DNA from: Pomacea canaliculata
Lineage: Eukaryota; Mollusca; Gastropoda; Architaenioglossa; Ampullariidae
Direction of reading: 5' to 3'
Assembly: GCF_003073045.1 (NCBI RefSeq)
Contig: NC_037597.1
Span: 9,955,217 to 10,019,216, forward strand
DNA length: 64,000 nucleotides
Shown here: positions 11,643-32,136 of the stretch, piece by piece
Numbering within the stretch: position 1 is the stretch's first letter
Layout of the letters: each line of letters opens with the position of its first letter
Program-made: the position numbers and the translations under genes
Notes under the pieces: generated by a model
Told to the model about the DNA's origin: nothing
The model's database searches: none
The model's input: the letters and a program-made list of their open reading frames with translations, nothing else

Positions 11643-14600
11643 TCAAGTAGGTTCTGGTGCCTTTTCCATGCAGGTCTAGGGAAAAATATTCCCCACAAAA
11701 AATTAAATACATGCACTATTAGCATTATTATGCAAGTAACCAAGCTCAAATTTAAACAGATACAGATATGAACACCACGTACATATATACACAAATTTAG
11801 AAAAGATATACACATATATATATTCACAAAGGCATGAACACATGCAGATGCACACACGTAGCATGTATTGTATTAATATGTCTTCTATTAATATATTAAT
11901 GATACAGGTAAAAATACATTCTTGCTTTATATATTACCTTTATCATTGAATGTGAATGTTCATAAATGAAAAAGTGAAATGCTTAAATCAAACAAAAGTT
12001 TACAGGAAAAAAATTATAGCTGCTGAAAGATTATCAAGGGTGGGCAGATATCTTCACCTATACTCTTTTCAAAAAGAATGTTGAACAAAGTTATAAAAAT
12101 CTCTCACCAATGATGTATGGAGGGAACACAACAGATGATCAACAGATGGTCTGTCTGTGGATGATTGGCTGCAGTAGGTCAGCAAAACAGTTCCATCTCT
12201 AGCCACAATAAAATCGCCTCCAAGCTGATAACATGCAACAGCGAACATTTATTTTGTTATGCTTCGCAGCTTCAAGTGGAGCAAATAGCAGGCAACAGAT
12301 GGAGTTTACTTATTTACACCATGGCAAAATTAAAAATTGCAAGGTACTACTGCTGGTAAAACTAACACATCCTTAGTAGGTCAACACACAAGCTATGGCT
12401 TTTATCATTTATATATCACTATTATGGAGTGAAAATTAGGGTAGTAAAGAAGCATAACTCATCATCATTTTACCGCTAAACTCTAATTTAATGAGTGAAA
12501 ATAAGTACTTTATTAAAAAAAACTTAAATCTGATTCTAAAATGAATTTTTATACAGTTATATGGGTATGGTTCTTTTCAGTACATAAAAAAATGTTAAAT
12601 TATTTGGCAAACAGAAGAATTATTTTGCTATAAACAAAAGAAAAAAGAGTATCTCTAGATCTCGATAACTAAGAAAAAAATCCTGTGCAACTAAATGTAC
12701 ATAATCTTATGTTACATTAAAAAAAAGCTTTAAGAAAAGGAATTGTCATAAAAACTGTAGAGGTATCAGGAGTTCTTGTCACAGTTAAATCCCTGATCAT
12801 TCTTGTAGTAGTTTTTCACCAGATAATCATTCATTCCCAAACCAATTCATCAAGATTTATGATAAATAAAGCTACAGTTAACCAAAATGTTTTTGTACAC
12901 TTTGCAAACCACAATAAGTAAAAAGAAAAATTGATCACCTGGTTGGGATCATCATGGATATTTTCATAGGGAGTTGGCAGACTTCTGCCTGCACACATTT
13001 GTTGTGCATAGTAAACCATACACGAAATGCTCCACACCTGAAAATCCAAGATAAAGACATCACAAATATTTAGCTTCAACAACATTTCCAGCTGAATATA
13101 GGTAACTGTTAGGTATTTTGTCAGTTCTGCTAGGTCTTATTTTGATATAAAACAAGATAAAGCTCAATGACATAAAAGCATGTTAATTAAGTATGCATGC
13201 ACATCAAGAACAGAGCAAAGTGCATCATGTTCGTGTCATTTTCTGACCATGCCTTCTTTATCACAAGCACACGTGCACAAATATCAGTAGATTCCTACCT
13301 TCAGAACAGACTGCTTCAAGCCAAATGAATGATAGAGCTAAGGGCAAAGAACAAAAATGCATACATTATTACTGTAAAAAACAATTATTTCAAAACCATT
13401 TACTTTTTTTTAAAGAGCACATTCCAAACATTAAAAACGAGATATTTTGTATAAAATCAGAGATTACGCTACACATGTGCATCTAAGCTGTGGCTTGTCA
13501 TGCAGTATAATTAAGAGTATGTGTGTGAGTGAATGTGTGAGAGGAATGGAGACCAGGAAAGGAGTATGTGTCTGTGCATATTATGAAGAGAACTATACCT
13601 GTCTGTCATGGTCCAGAATCATGTCAAATGGACAGTTTGTTTCTTCTAGCCATCGCAATGCTCCTTCATGGGCACCAAAAGATACCATTACAATTTGTGA
13701 CCCCAGTCTGTAGAACTCGTCCTAAAGCAAATAAGGAAGCATGTAAAGCACTTGCATAAAATTTTGATTTATAAAAAGCACCTGTCAATTATGAGCTGAG
13801 TTTACAATTGAAATTTAGTCAGCAGAAGAAAAAAACAAACTGCAATTACTATTTGTTTAATGAATAAATATAACCATCTTGTTTCCTGGAGTGAAGGCCT
13901 AAGCTTTCAAAAACAGAAAACATATTATTACCTGCTTTGTTATCAACTCTTGAAGATGCTGCCGTCATGGTAGTCAGGCAAAATGTCTTAACAATACCAG
14001 CACAACAGAGGATGGAAATGGCAGGAAAGATGATAAACCTGAATTCCCTGCATCACTAGGTGCTTCTTGTATAACAGATCCAGAAGATGGTTTTTCTTTG
14101 TGAAAGAAATCATAAAGGCACTTTCTGGTTCCTGTACGGGCATCAATAAACATCTGCATTAATGATATTTGCTGACCCTCAGTTAAAGGATGAGGCCCTT
14201 TTGTGCCAATGCGGGAGTCCACATCTTTCAGTAAATCATCCCATTTATTCTAGGAAAAGAAACATGAAACACTACCAATCATTTCTGATACAAATATTTT
14301 TAATCATGTTATATAATTCAACCTTAGAATTGATAACTGATAAAAACAAATAAATTTTTTTTTTAAAGTCATTTCCTGTAAACTTTCCTCAGATCTTCCA
14401 TGTAGTTAGTTTTTGTTTTTATGAGAGATAAATCCCTTTTTCATAAAAGTAATGCCACAACAAACTTTAATGTGTAATATGGAAGAGTATTACATATTTG
14501 CCTTATCCGCACACTATTTTAGGCCGTTGCATATAAGTAAAAAAAAATATTTAGAGTAAAAAAAACTTTTAAAAAAATCATGTGAATGGATTTAAGTATG

Positions 14601-16513
14601 CTCAAATTCTGTAACTACACCTAGTACTAAAGAAAACATCACTCTTTTCTTTCTTGCTGTAAACATGGTGAATCCATATGACTTCTTGTTTCCTGGTTGT
14701 TCTGATCACAAATGTCACAATTTGAAGCTCTTACACAAAATTTTTTTAGCAAATGATAATTCAACAGCAAAAAGAACTTCAAAAATAGTTCTTTCATTGA
14801 TTTTCTATTAAAAATAATTTAACATTTGCACAACACATGCATTGTTTAACCCATTATTAACAAAAATCTGTACCTCAGCTTCTTGCCATTCTTCAAAAGC
14901 CTCCCTTAATGGTGAATATCTGCAACAGGTTAGATAACTGTAATTTATGTAATGGATATGCTTCTACAAATTTAAATCATATTCATAACAAATGGACACA
15001 TACATCAACAGATATCTAAAGACTAGCATAACAGCAAATACTATTCTAAAAACTACAAAAGTAACAAAATATTTATTATCTAAAGCTTCATTTATTCTGT
15101 AAAATATACAGATGATGCTGGATAATTATAATTACTCCATCTAGTTTGTGGCAAGTTCACCACAAGTTAGTCTGTCTTAAGTAAATCCTACACAGCCCAG
15201 GTCTGGATCTAACACAAAGGGCAGTTCCCTTACTGTTGTAACTGGAATATAAAGGGCTTCAGAGAATGTAAACCTATTTCAAATACAAAATGTGCAATTG
15301 AGACTTGATGGAAACAATGCAACCACAATGGTAGCATATAATTTGTAGATTAAGTGATAATTTACCTGAAATGATGCTTGATCTTTTCCTCAAAATCATC
15401 TTTTGTCTGTATGCCAAGCCTTAAAAAAAGAATTAAAATATTTATATGTTTAAGTCTGAAACTTAAAAATGTATTGTCAATAAGCTATATTCGGTACTTT
15501 AACTTGATGTTAAACAATTCAGTTCTGCAACAAAAATAAAGCTCTTTAAATGTGTTTATATATTTTGTATATATATATAGAGCGAGCATGAACAACTGCA
15601 AGACAATTGTTGACCGAAGTATAATGGTATCTAAATTGCTGAGATGTCTTTTTACTAATTATTTACTATGTACAATTTATAATAATGTGTACACCCATGT
15701 ATGCATGAGAAAACAACACAGGATACCCATGAACACAGGAAGGATGAACAGTAAAATATGTGCACTGCCCATTGCTCATTTTCCCTTCTGGCTCTAAATA
15801 TTTGGTGGTGTGCAAATGTATGTCAAATCTGGACTTAGAGTGAGAAAAACATGTAAACATTGAAGTTTGAATATTTTGTGCTACTATACAGTTGCTTTCA
15901 GTTTTACAGCTTGTGAACTTACCTTTCAAAAATATCTTTGTAAACACTAGCCAACCTGAACAGCTTGCCTATTTTACTGCTCACAAATGTTTTCACTGAA
16001 GCTAGTGGCAAAAACATAAGAAAGAATGAGTAAAATGAATCCAAGCCTTCCAAATATATACCTTGGTTTGAAACATGCATTAAAAACTACAAATTGCTGT
16101 ATTTCGTGTATCACTGTCACACAAACATAAAACTAAAAATGATCACAAACAAAATGCTTTCTCTGAATACTGATAACTGATATTATAAATTTTTCTTTTC
16201 AGATGAAATTTTATCATTCATTTAATAATCTTTTACTCAGAGTGAGAGTCAGGTGTGTGTATAACTGTATACATATATCTCTGCACATGTGTAGACTTAT
16301 GTCATCTGCTGCACCAACATTACAGCCACAATTATTTGAATAAAGCTATTACAATGATCAGCTATACTTAAATTTAACGCTTCTTTACTAACCCTTAACC
16401 TCCTTTTCGGCGTATGCTACTAGGGTCTCTTCTGCCTCCTTGAGCTCTTGAAGACAGAGCAGAAGAGTTTCTTTGTTCTGTCTTTCATCCATCATTTTAT
16501 TGTAATATGGTAA
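11643..16513 (-). CDS. SELENOL: Selenoprotein L, UxxU thioredoxin-fold selenoprotein
   Basis: Ten exons join in phase: 16393-16513, 15923-16001, 15366-15419, 14874-14919, 13932-14249, 13599-13721, 13299-13337, 12939-13037, 12108-12224, 11643-11675. They read continuously except for two UGA codons at 13974-13976 and 13965-13967. The context is LRHFA-U-LP-U-RQHLQEL, where AhpC/TSA-like proteins have a CxxC active site. The fold continues through IVMVSFGAHEGALRWLEET, CPFDMILD and GGDFIVARDG. From the ATG at 16495 the protein has 336 residues, with Sec at 186 and 189. The N-terminal half is helical. In published fish SelL the UxxU forms a diselenide; the family is known from aquatic animals and the redox substrate is unknown. 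A SECIS lies in the 3' UTR. The true start is uncertain because the first listed exon is preceded by a splice acceptor and is open upstream of the ATG. Confidence 0.88.
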
Positions 16514-16916
16514 CTGCAAGATACAAACAATGCAGGGCTAAGTTGTATGGAAAAAACCACAAATGCTCCTTCTAGGTAATAATACCTGCATGGGTGATAG
16601 GAACCTAAATAAAGTGCTTTTATTTAAACGAATCTGCCTATGTGTGGCATCAAATGTCAACACACACAACTTACAATTTAAATATTCAATGCTACTTCTG
16701 CTGAAATCTGTTAATTAACTTAATATATTTAGTCAAATGGACAAGGCAGCTCCTGGACATGTGACACTGATAGGTGACGGGGTGTCTGTGGCAGTGTAGG
16801 TTGGGTCGGGAGAACAACATTCTTACAGGGCGTCATATGCCGGTCGATGTTATTTTTGCAGAGGGGAGAGCAGGTACGATCGATTTTTGAGAGGGGAGCG
16901 CAGTGGGGCGTGGTGA

Positions 16917-17101
16917 GGAGTTGTGTGGCGCTAATGAACTGCCTTTAATGGACCGCGCGATAGGGATATTTTAGTAGTTTTGCATCGGTTTATGTTAATA
17001 CCTGGTAGGGAGTTGTGTGCCATAAACGAGCTGCCTTTAATGAAACGCGTGACAGGGATATTCGAGTTTTTTGTATCGGTTTATATCAGTATCAGGTGTG
17101 G
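16917..17101. repeat. Two-copy direct repeat, 92-bp period
   Basis: Copies at 16917-17008 and 17009-17101 share GGAGTTGTGTG, TGCCTTTAATG, AGGGATATT and ATCGGTTTAT in the same order and spacing, with about 20% divergence. The block is GC-richer than the introns around it and carries the shorter repeat GAGAGGGGAG upstream. It lies in the putative first intron of selenoprotein L. It is probably part of an inserted repeat whose ends I could not define. Confidence 0.7.
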
Positions 17102-17423
17102 AGCAGACGACAGAAGTCGTGACGTCATTTTAATAGCTCGATCAGTCCATGCACGTAGATAGGGATCTACGTTCATGATCAGTCGACCAGTACGCCATTA
17201 TTATTTTTTTTTTTTACGGTCGTCACGTTACGTGATAAGAAAGCAGTGTCCTTTTGGTGATCGTAAATTTATACATTTAATCTAACTGATAAAAAAAACA
17301 AAAAACGATAAAGGTAATAAAAATACCTCTGTGTACATCACTACATATAGCTGTCACTGTCAGTGTTTCAGGTCGTACAATACTTACAAGATTCAAGATT
17401 CTTTATTCTGTCACCCTCTAAGG

Positions 17424-17490
17424 CAGGGGTCGGCAATTAATTTTCCCAAGGAACCGCTTGAGAAATTGGGATGGTTTTAGAGGACCGTAC
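17424..17490. mobile_element. Left end of a hAT-like element
   Basis: CAGGGGTCGGCAA is a common hAT terminal inverted repeat. Text following it (GGAACCGCTTGAGAAATTGGG) fits the same kind of element. No matching right end or repeated copy of the flank CTCTAAGG was found downstream, so it is a fragment or a decayed copy. Confidence 0.45.
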
Positions 17491-17720
17491 TAATATAGTT
17501 AACTCAGTTTTACCCAATACTGTATATACAGTATATAATATTATAGTAATATTTACGCTGGTCATCAAATGTTACATAAGGATTTTACAGTAGCCACTCA
17601 TATCTCAAAATACACTACAACAGGAATATATGTGAATAAACTTACAAATTCTGATATCGCATCGAAAGAACGGTAAAATTATATATACCTTTAAAGTGTA
17701 AGCGCAACCATTTTCCTAAC

Positions 17721-17777
17721 CATGTCTTGAAGCAACACCCAAACAGCGAAAACGGAAGTTATTGTTTGTGACGTCAT
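17721..17777 (-). other. Candidate first coding exon of selenoprotein L
   Basis: An ATG at 17777 opens 19 codons (MTSQTITSVFAVWVLLQDM) that end in phase 0 at a possible GTTAGG donor. They would join in frame to the phase-0 acceptor before LPYYNKMMDERQ, giving a 361-residue protein. The ATG overlaps a CRE palindrome, so this stretch could equally be promoter or 5' UTR. The donor is non-optimal. This is a candidate only. Confidence 0.25.
17753..17776. promoter_or_regulatory. ETS-like and CRE motifs between SelL and SEC23
   Basis: CGGAAGTT (17753-17760), an ETS-like core, is followed by the full CRE palindrome TGACGTCA (17769-17776). No TATA box stands out. Such pairs are common in housekeeping and bidirectional promoters. 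The site lies between the minus-strand SelL exons and the plus-strand SEC23 gene, about 1.1 kb before the SEC23 start codon. A splice donor (CACAG/GTAAGA) at 18581 and an acceptor ending at 18869 imply at least one non-coding SEC23 exon in between. Confidence 0.4.
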
Positions 17778-18861
17778 TAAGAGACTTGTGGGTAAACGTG
17801 GCAGCAGTACTGTTGGCATTACCTACCTGGCTGCTACTACGTCTTTGACGTGGTCTTCTATTACCTTGGTATGTGTGCTGGTTTTACTTTGCTGTTTTTT
17901 ACTACGTGTACCATCTATATATTTTGAAAAGCTGATGATCAAAGACACATGTCATAGAATGGTAGTCAAACAGACGCGAAATGCTAGAGCTCCGAAGTAA
18001 AATGATGATGATACAGTGACTACGCCCTGCTTCAGAAGCTGTTTAAAAGCTTGACAGGAGGCAAAATTATGTTGAAAAACCTTGACAGTAAGAAAAATTA
18101 TGTGTCGAAAGATCAGTATTTCAGAAACTATTCTCTCTCGTTGAAAAATGCGCATACTTTTTTGTTTCGGGGTCTTTAGTTTTCTGCCGGCCGAAACTCA
18201 GTAATCAGCTTTTTTTTTAAAAAAAGATGTTTAGACGCCGCTTGAAGCAAAGACAATCAGCTGTTTGTGTTATATTTTACAATTTAATTGAAAAATGCTA
18301 ATAGGAAAAATATGAAATAATTTAGCGGTGCTGAAGATGCAGGAATACTTCAACATCTGACCACTTAAACATTGAAATAGCTCATCTGTACATTGAAATA
18401 ATTGTGTTATTGCTGTGTTTGGACTAAGATGAGGGAAAAATTGTACCTATATGGACATTCCGGATGTGTCTGCGATTCAGTTGTATCACAAAATCAAGTC
18501 CACAATTGTGAATGCAATATTTCTTTTCTAAACTTCAATGAATATCCAAAAATATTTAACAGAAGTATTTGTGGGCACAGGTAAGATTGGAAGTTTTTAC
18601 TTTTTAAGTATAGACTATTAAGATCAAAATGCAAATGCAGAATAAACAATTAACCATGTGTATACTTCTGAAGGGTCAACCATTTCAAGATAGATTATGT
18701 GTATATGCTGCTCATTATGAATATTTAATGTAATGTAAACTTTCTTTATGTAACCAGCTGGTAAGGCCATTTCTACCCTTAAAGTCTCAATAGAGTGTCA
18801 GTGTTATAGAGGTCAAATGATATAAAGCAGTATATTAAATCATAGCATTTATAAAAAATAA

Positions 18862-28492
<9,631 letters not shown>

Positions 28493-29043
28493 TGTTTGGA
28501 GGACAACAAAGCTTTCACTCTGATCTGAGATGTTTAGCACTTGAAAGAGACTTTAATCTGACAGCTGATGAACTGGCTTCAAACATAGTCTGCCATTAAA
28601 TTCTGATGCTGATTTTTAACAAAAAATAATTTGATTGGTTTTTGTAATGCAGGGATGGAAGGGTCTTGATAACTTTCATAAAAGTTACAGATTTGTGGTA
28701 AAGTGGATTTGTGTTGTAGCCACATCTGTCTTTGAGCTGCTGAGCACTCTGAGAACATAGTTTTGACAAGCTTTCTGTTTGTAGATAGAAAATCTTAAAA
28801 AGACAGTTTGAGTTTCTTTCAGTTTCTGATATTTCTATTTTCTTACCCCAAATGCTGCATGCAGTTCACCAGTTGAAACCATAGTGGATTTTTTTGTAAA
28901 TTATACATGAAGTCATGTCAGGCTTATTATATTGTATGCAGTTTTTCTTGGCAGATTGAGGTTTTTAAAATGTTTAAAGGTTGGGGAGGCATTAATTTAC
29001 ATGCATGTGTTTATTGTAAAATTTAGTCCATTTTATATTTGTA

Positions 29044-29049
29044 AATAAA
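29044..29049 (+). terminator. Probable poly(A) signal of SEC23
   Basis: AATAAA stands 552 nt after the stop codon, followed by a T/GT-rich stretch (TTTCTGTTTGTGATC) that fits a downstream element. Confidence 0.5.
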
Positions 29050-29761
29050 ATCACTGACTATTTCTGTTTGTGATCTATTGCTGGAGGTGTGGCTTATGTC
29101 TCTTGTAGCATATTTTTATCAGAAAACAGGCCAGCGGGAAAAAAAAATCAAATCATGGATTTAAGGATTTCGATTTCACTGTAGGACCTATACTAGGAAG
29201 ATATTGCGAATAGTTGAATGCTAGCTAGATTTAATAGTATGTTGAAAGAGGGTGAGGTTATGAAAGAGGTTATGAAATCTATGTAAAGACATGTACAAAT
29301 GCACTGTAGTTGTTGAATTGTTTGCAATCATTCTTACTAATTTTGTAAACTTCTGCATGTAAACTCCACTCCAAAGTGTAATTTTGACTTGCAGATTCAG
29401 TGATTTGTGTGCAAACTGCAAATTCTCTATTCTAAACCAGTTTAGAGGATGATGTTCAAAAAGTCTGATAAGAAAACCTTAAAGCAATCAAACTGCTTTA
29501 TTAAAATGTCTAAGTTTATCCATTCCCTTCTCATTACAATAAAATACAAACTACATTTCACTTTTATTCTCACCTTTTGATGATATATGCAGTAATTTTT
29601 TGAACTGTTGCATTGTGCACAATGTGATTACAATTGTTCTACTAATCATATGGAGTGATCATGCTCAACACCTTGTCCAAGGCACCTTGGAGGGTAGTCA
29701 ACGCCACACTAGCCAAAGAAAGAACTGGCTCACGAACGTCAAAGACTAGACTGGTCATCTT

Positions 29762-29859
29762 GTACATGGATAGATGTGGCAGCTGACAGGACCTGCCACT
29801 CCTGCCTATTTTGGGCAATAGTGAGCAGGTCCTCTCAACTGCCACGTTTATCCATGTAC
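29762..29859 (+). ncRNA. Long hairpin, candidate miRNA precursor or foldback element
   Basis: Arms 29762-29796 and 29825-29859 are nearly perfect complements over 35 nt. In plus-strand RNA 33 of 35 positions pair, two of them as G-U; read from the minus strand the two G-U pairs become mismatches. The stem continues inward as CACU/AGUG after a one-base bulge, then UGCC/GGCA closes a small terminal loop. The length and shape fit a metazoan pre-miRNA. The hairpin sits in a GC-richer island between the convergent genes SEC23 and CHP1. No target duplication flanks it. I do not recognise a known miRNA in either arm. Confidence 0.4.
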
Positions 29860-32136
29860 TCCCCCCCCCCACCCGATGACAGGTTCTGGTCAAGGGAGGA
29901 CTGACTGGCTGATCATGGCCCACTTTTCTGTTATTCTGATTTTCCTTTCTCCCAAACTCATTATGCTAAATCAGTTCTTTTGTTTTGTTTTTTGGGTTTT
30001 TTTTGGAGGGGGGGGGGTTACTTTTTTTTTTTAACTGTGTGTGCAAACTCTGAAACACTACAAGATGTTTTGACACAGGCATACAATTCTTATGTATGAT
30101 ATACATCAAGATATAAAAGTCCACACAATAAGATTCAATAGTTCATTTTCTGTACATATTCAAATTTAACCATTTGTACTTTAAGACACATTTTAAATTA
30201 TTAAAAAAGTGGCTCAAAAACACTTTCATTTTATATGCTGTTGCAAATATATTACTATTAAAAGGAGCTTTTTTATTATAGATTTTCGTTTTGGTCACTT
30301 CTTTTGGGATAAAAAGTAATGGATTTAAAGCAAGAACAAAAAAGCTGTAGATGTCATATAAAGAATACCACAAATAAATTATTGGAATAATAAACAGCAC
30401 TCAGAAATAAAAGCTACAAAGGGAAGACATTTTTATGAACAGGAAAAATATTTAATGCATGCATAAAGATACTGAAATAAGATGTAATAAATGGTTAACA
30501 GAGTAAGAATATAAAATAATCATTCATGAGCATTGCTGACCAATAGAAATCTGTGGTTTCACATGCTCAGAAAAATGCAATATTGCCACAAAAATCAGTT
30601 GATTTTTTTTTTAACAATTTCTTAGTCATGTGTTAATAAGATCAAAATTTTGCCTCTCATACATTTTTTTAAATCTGGATGTAAAGCCACAAGAAAAAAA
30701 GTCATATGCATAAACATAACTTTGAGAAAACATACAGTGTCACATACACAACACACAAATGTTTAAAGAAAGCTTTTGGTAATTATAATGAAAAGCTACA
30801 GATCCCACATCTATCATTCTTGCTTTCATTTGGTGTTTGAGAGTTTTCTGGAATGTCCCTACCCATTCGATTCCTCAATATGACAGAAAACCTTGAATGA
30901 ATCTTGCAATACAAAGAAAAGGCAGCACAGAGAAATGCAAGTGGAAAAGCGGGAAGAAAAGATGGTGTACCAAGATGAAAAAAAAGACTACTAAAATATT
31001 ACCTTTTTTAGATGTGCATTAAGTGCAAAGAACAGTCCAAAATCCAAACTGATTCTTTATATAGGATGAAGCTTGTTTGTACTAAAGCTTTTCATGCACT
31101 TATACTTAATGAGAGATAATGTATGGGGGGACTCCATGTATAGTTACAATAAAGTAACTAATTTGTAAGTTTTCCTTTCATTAACTTAAAAAAATGCAGT
31201 TCCTTTGGTTTTTTTTTAATATATTTTGATAAATAGTAGGAAAAAAACGTAAATACAGACTGGGAGAAGTAACCAGAATATAAGACTTTATTTATTTTAA
31301 ACCAGTGAGGATGCCTGCATTGCAATTTTTTTTTCTGGGTAGGGAATTAATTTTGCAAAAATTTTCTCTAACATAGTTTGCAGCTCATGAATCTATGATA
31401 GATACATCATTTACTCATTCCATGAGAAAGAACTAGACTGCCAACTGACTAGATAAGATTGTTTTCCCATATCTTAGACAACACTGTATTCACCGCAAAA
31501 TAACAAATGCCAGACTATAGTTCTGTTGTTTCTGGAGAGAACCTGTGGCCTTTTAAGTTTTAGTTGTAGTCTAGGGCTTTATAAAAAAAATCTGATGATC
31601 AGGCCCCAAAGAGGTGGCACTTTTGTTCTATTATGAAGAGTTTTAACCAAGTTACTCCTGCCCTCTTGGTCTTTCTAATGTTAAACTTTAGACACTTAAG
31701 ATGAAAAATAGAAACTAACAACCATGGCATTAAAGCTAGTGTGAATATGATGCCCCCAAAAGCAAAAGACTTCACTTTTATCTGAAGGCTTTAAGACTAT
31801 TCATATACTGACTTTGTGATCCACAAAAAGCTATTGTTGAAGCAGATAAGAGCAGCATAAACATTTTGCAGTGGATATAAGCAAGCATGTAAATTTTGCC
31901 CTTTGTTACATTAATTTATTCAAATCAATAAGAAATAAAAATTTGATATATTCTTGGTTTGTCAGAAAGCTTGTTTGGTATGCTTGTAAAGCTGTAAAGA
32001 CATACTATCCTGCAAAAATAGCACGTTTAACCCGTCATTAAAGTGAACACTGTTCCTTTGGGAGAATGTTACTACAATAAAAGCTTTTCCACTGATAATC
32101 ACAGTCACCAGTCTTGTGTTCCTTAGATGCTTATGT

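Larger units (their letters stand above)
28493..32136. other. Convergent 3' region of SEC23 and CHP1
   Basis: The SEC23 3' UTR runs to about 29070. The remainder is AT-rich and probably includes the CHP1 3' UTR; several minus-strand AATAAA hexamers are present, for example at 29497-29502. Apart from the hairpin there is nothing I recognise. The open frames are chance ones. Confidence 0.5.

Noticed and set aside
11630-11675. Alternative frame of the last SelL exon ending in LLDWNL
   Set aside because: It needs a phase the preceding exon does not supply; the phase-0 join gives TCMEKAPEPT and a stop.
13965-13976. The two in-frame UGA codons as evidence of a pseudogene
   Set aside because: All other exons are open and in phase, both UGAs fall exactly at the redox motif as UxxU, and a SECIS follows. 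Decay would not place stops so precisely.
29642-29923. 93-codon minus-strand frame around the hairpin
   Set aside because: Its openness follows from the GC-rich inverted repeat; it has no protein features and the pairing pattern favours a plus-strand RNA.
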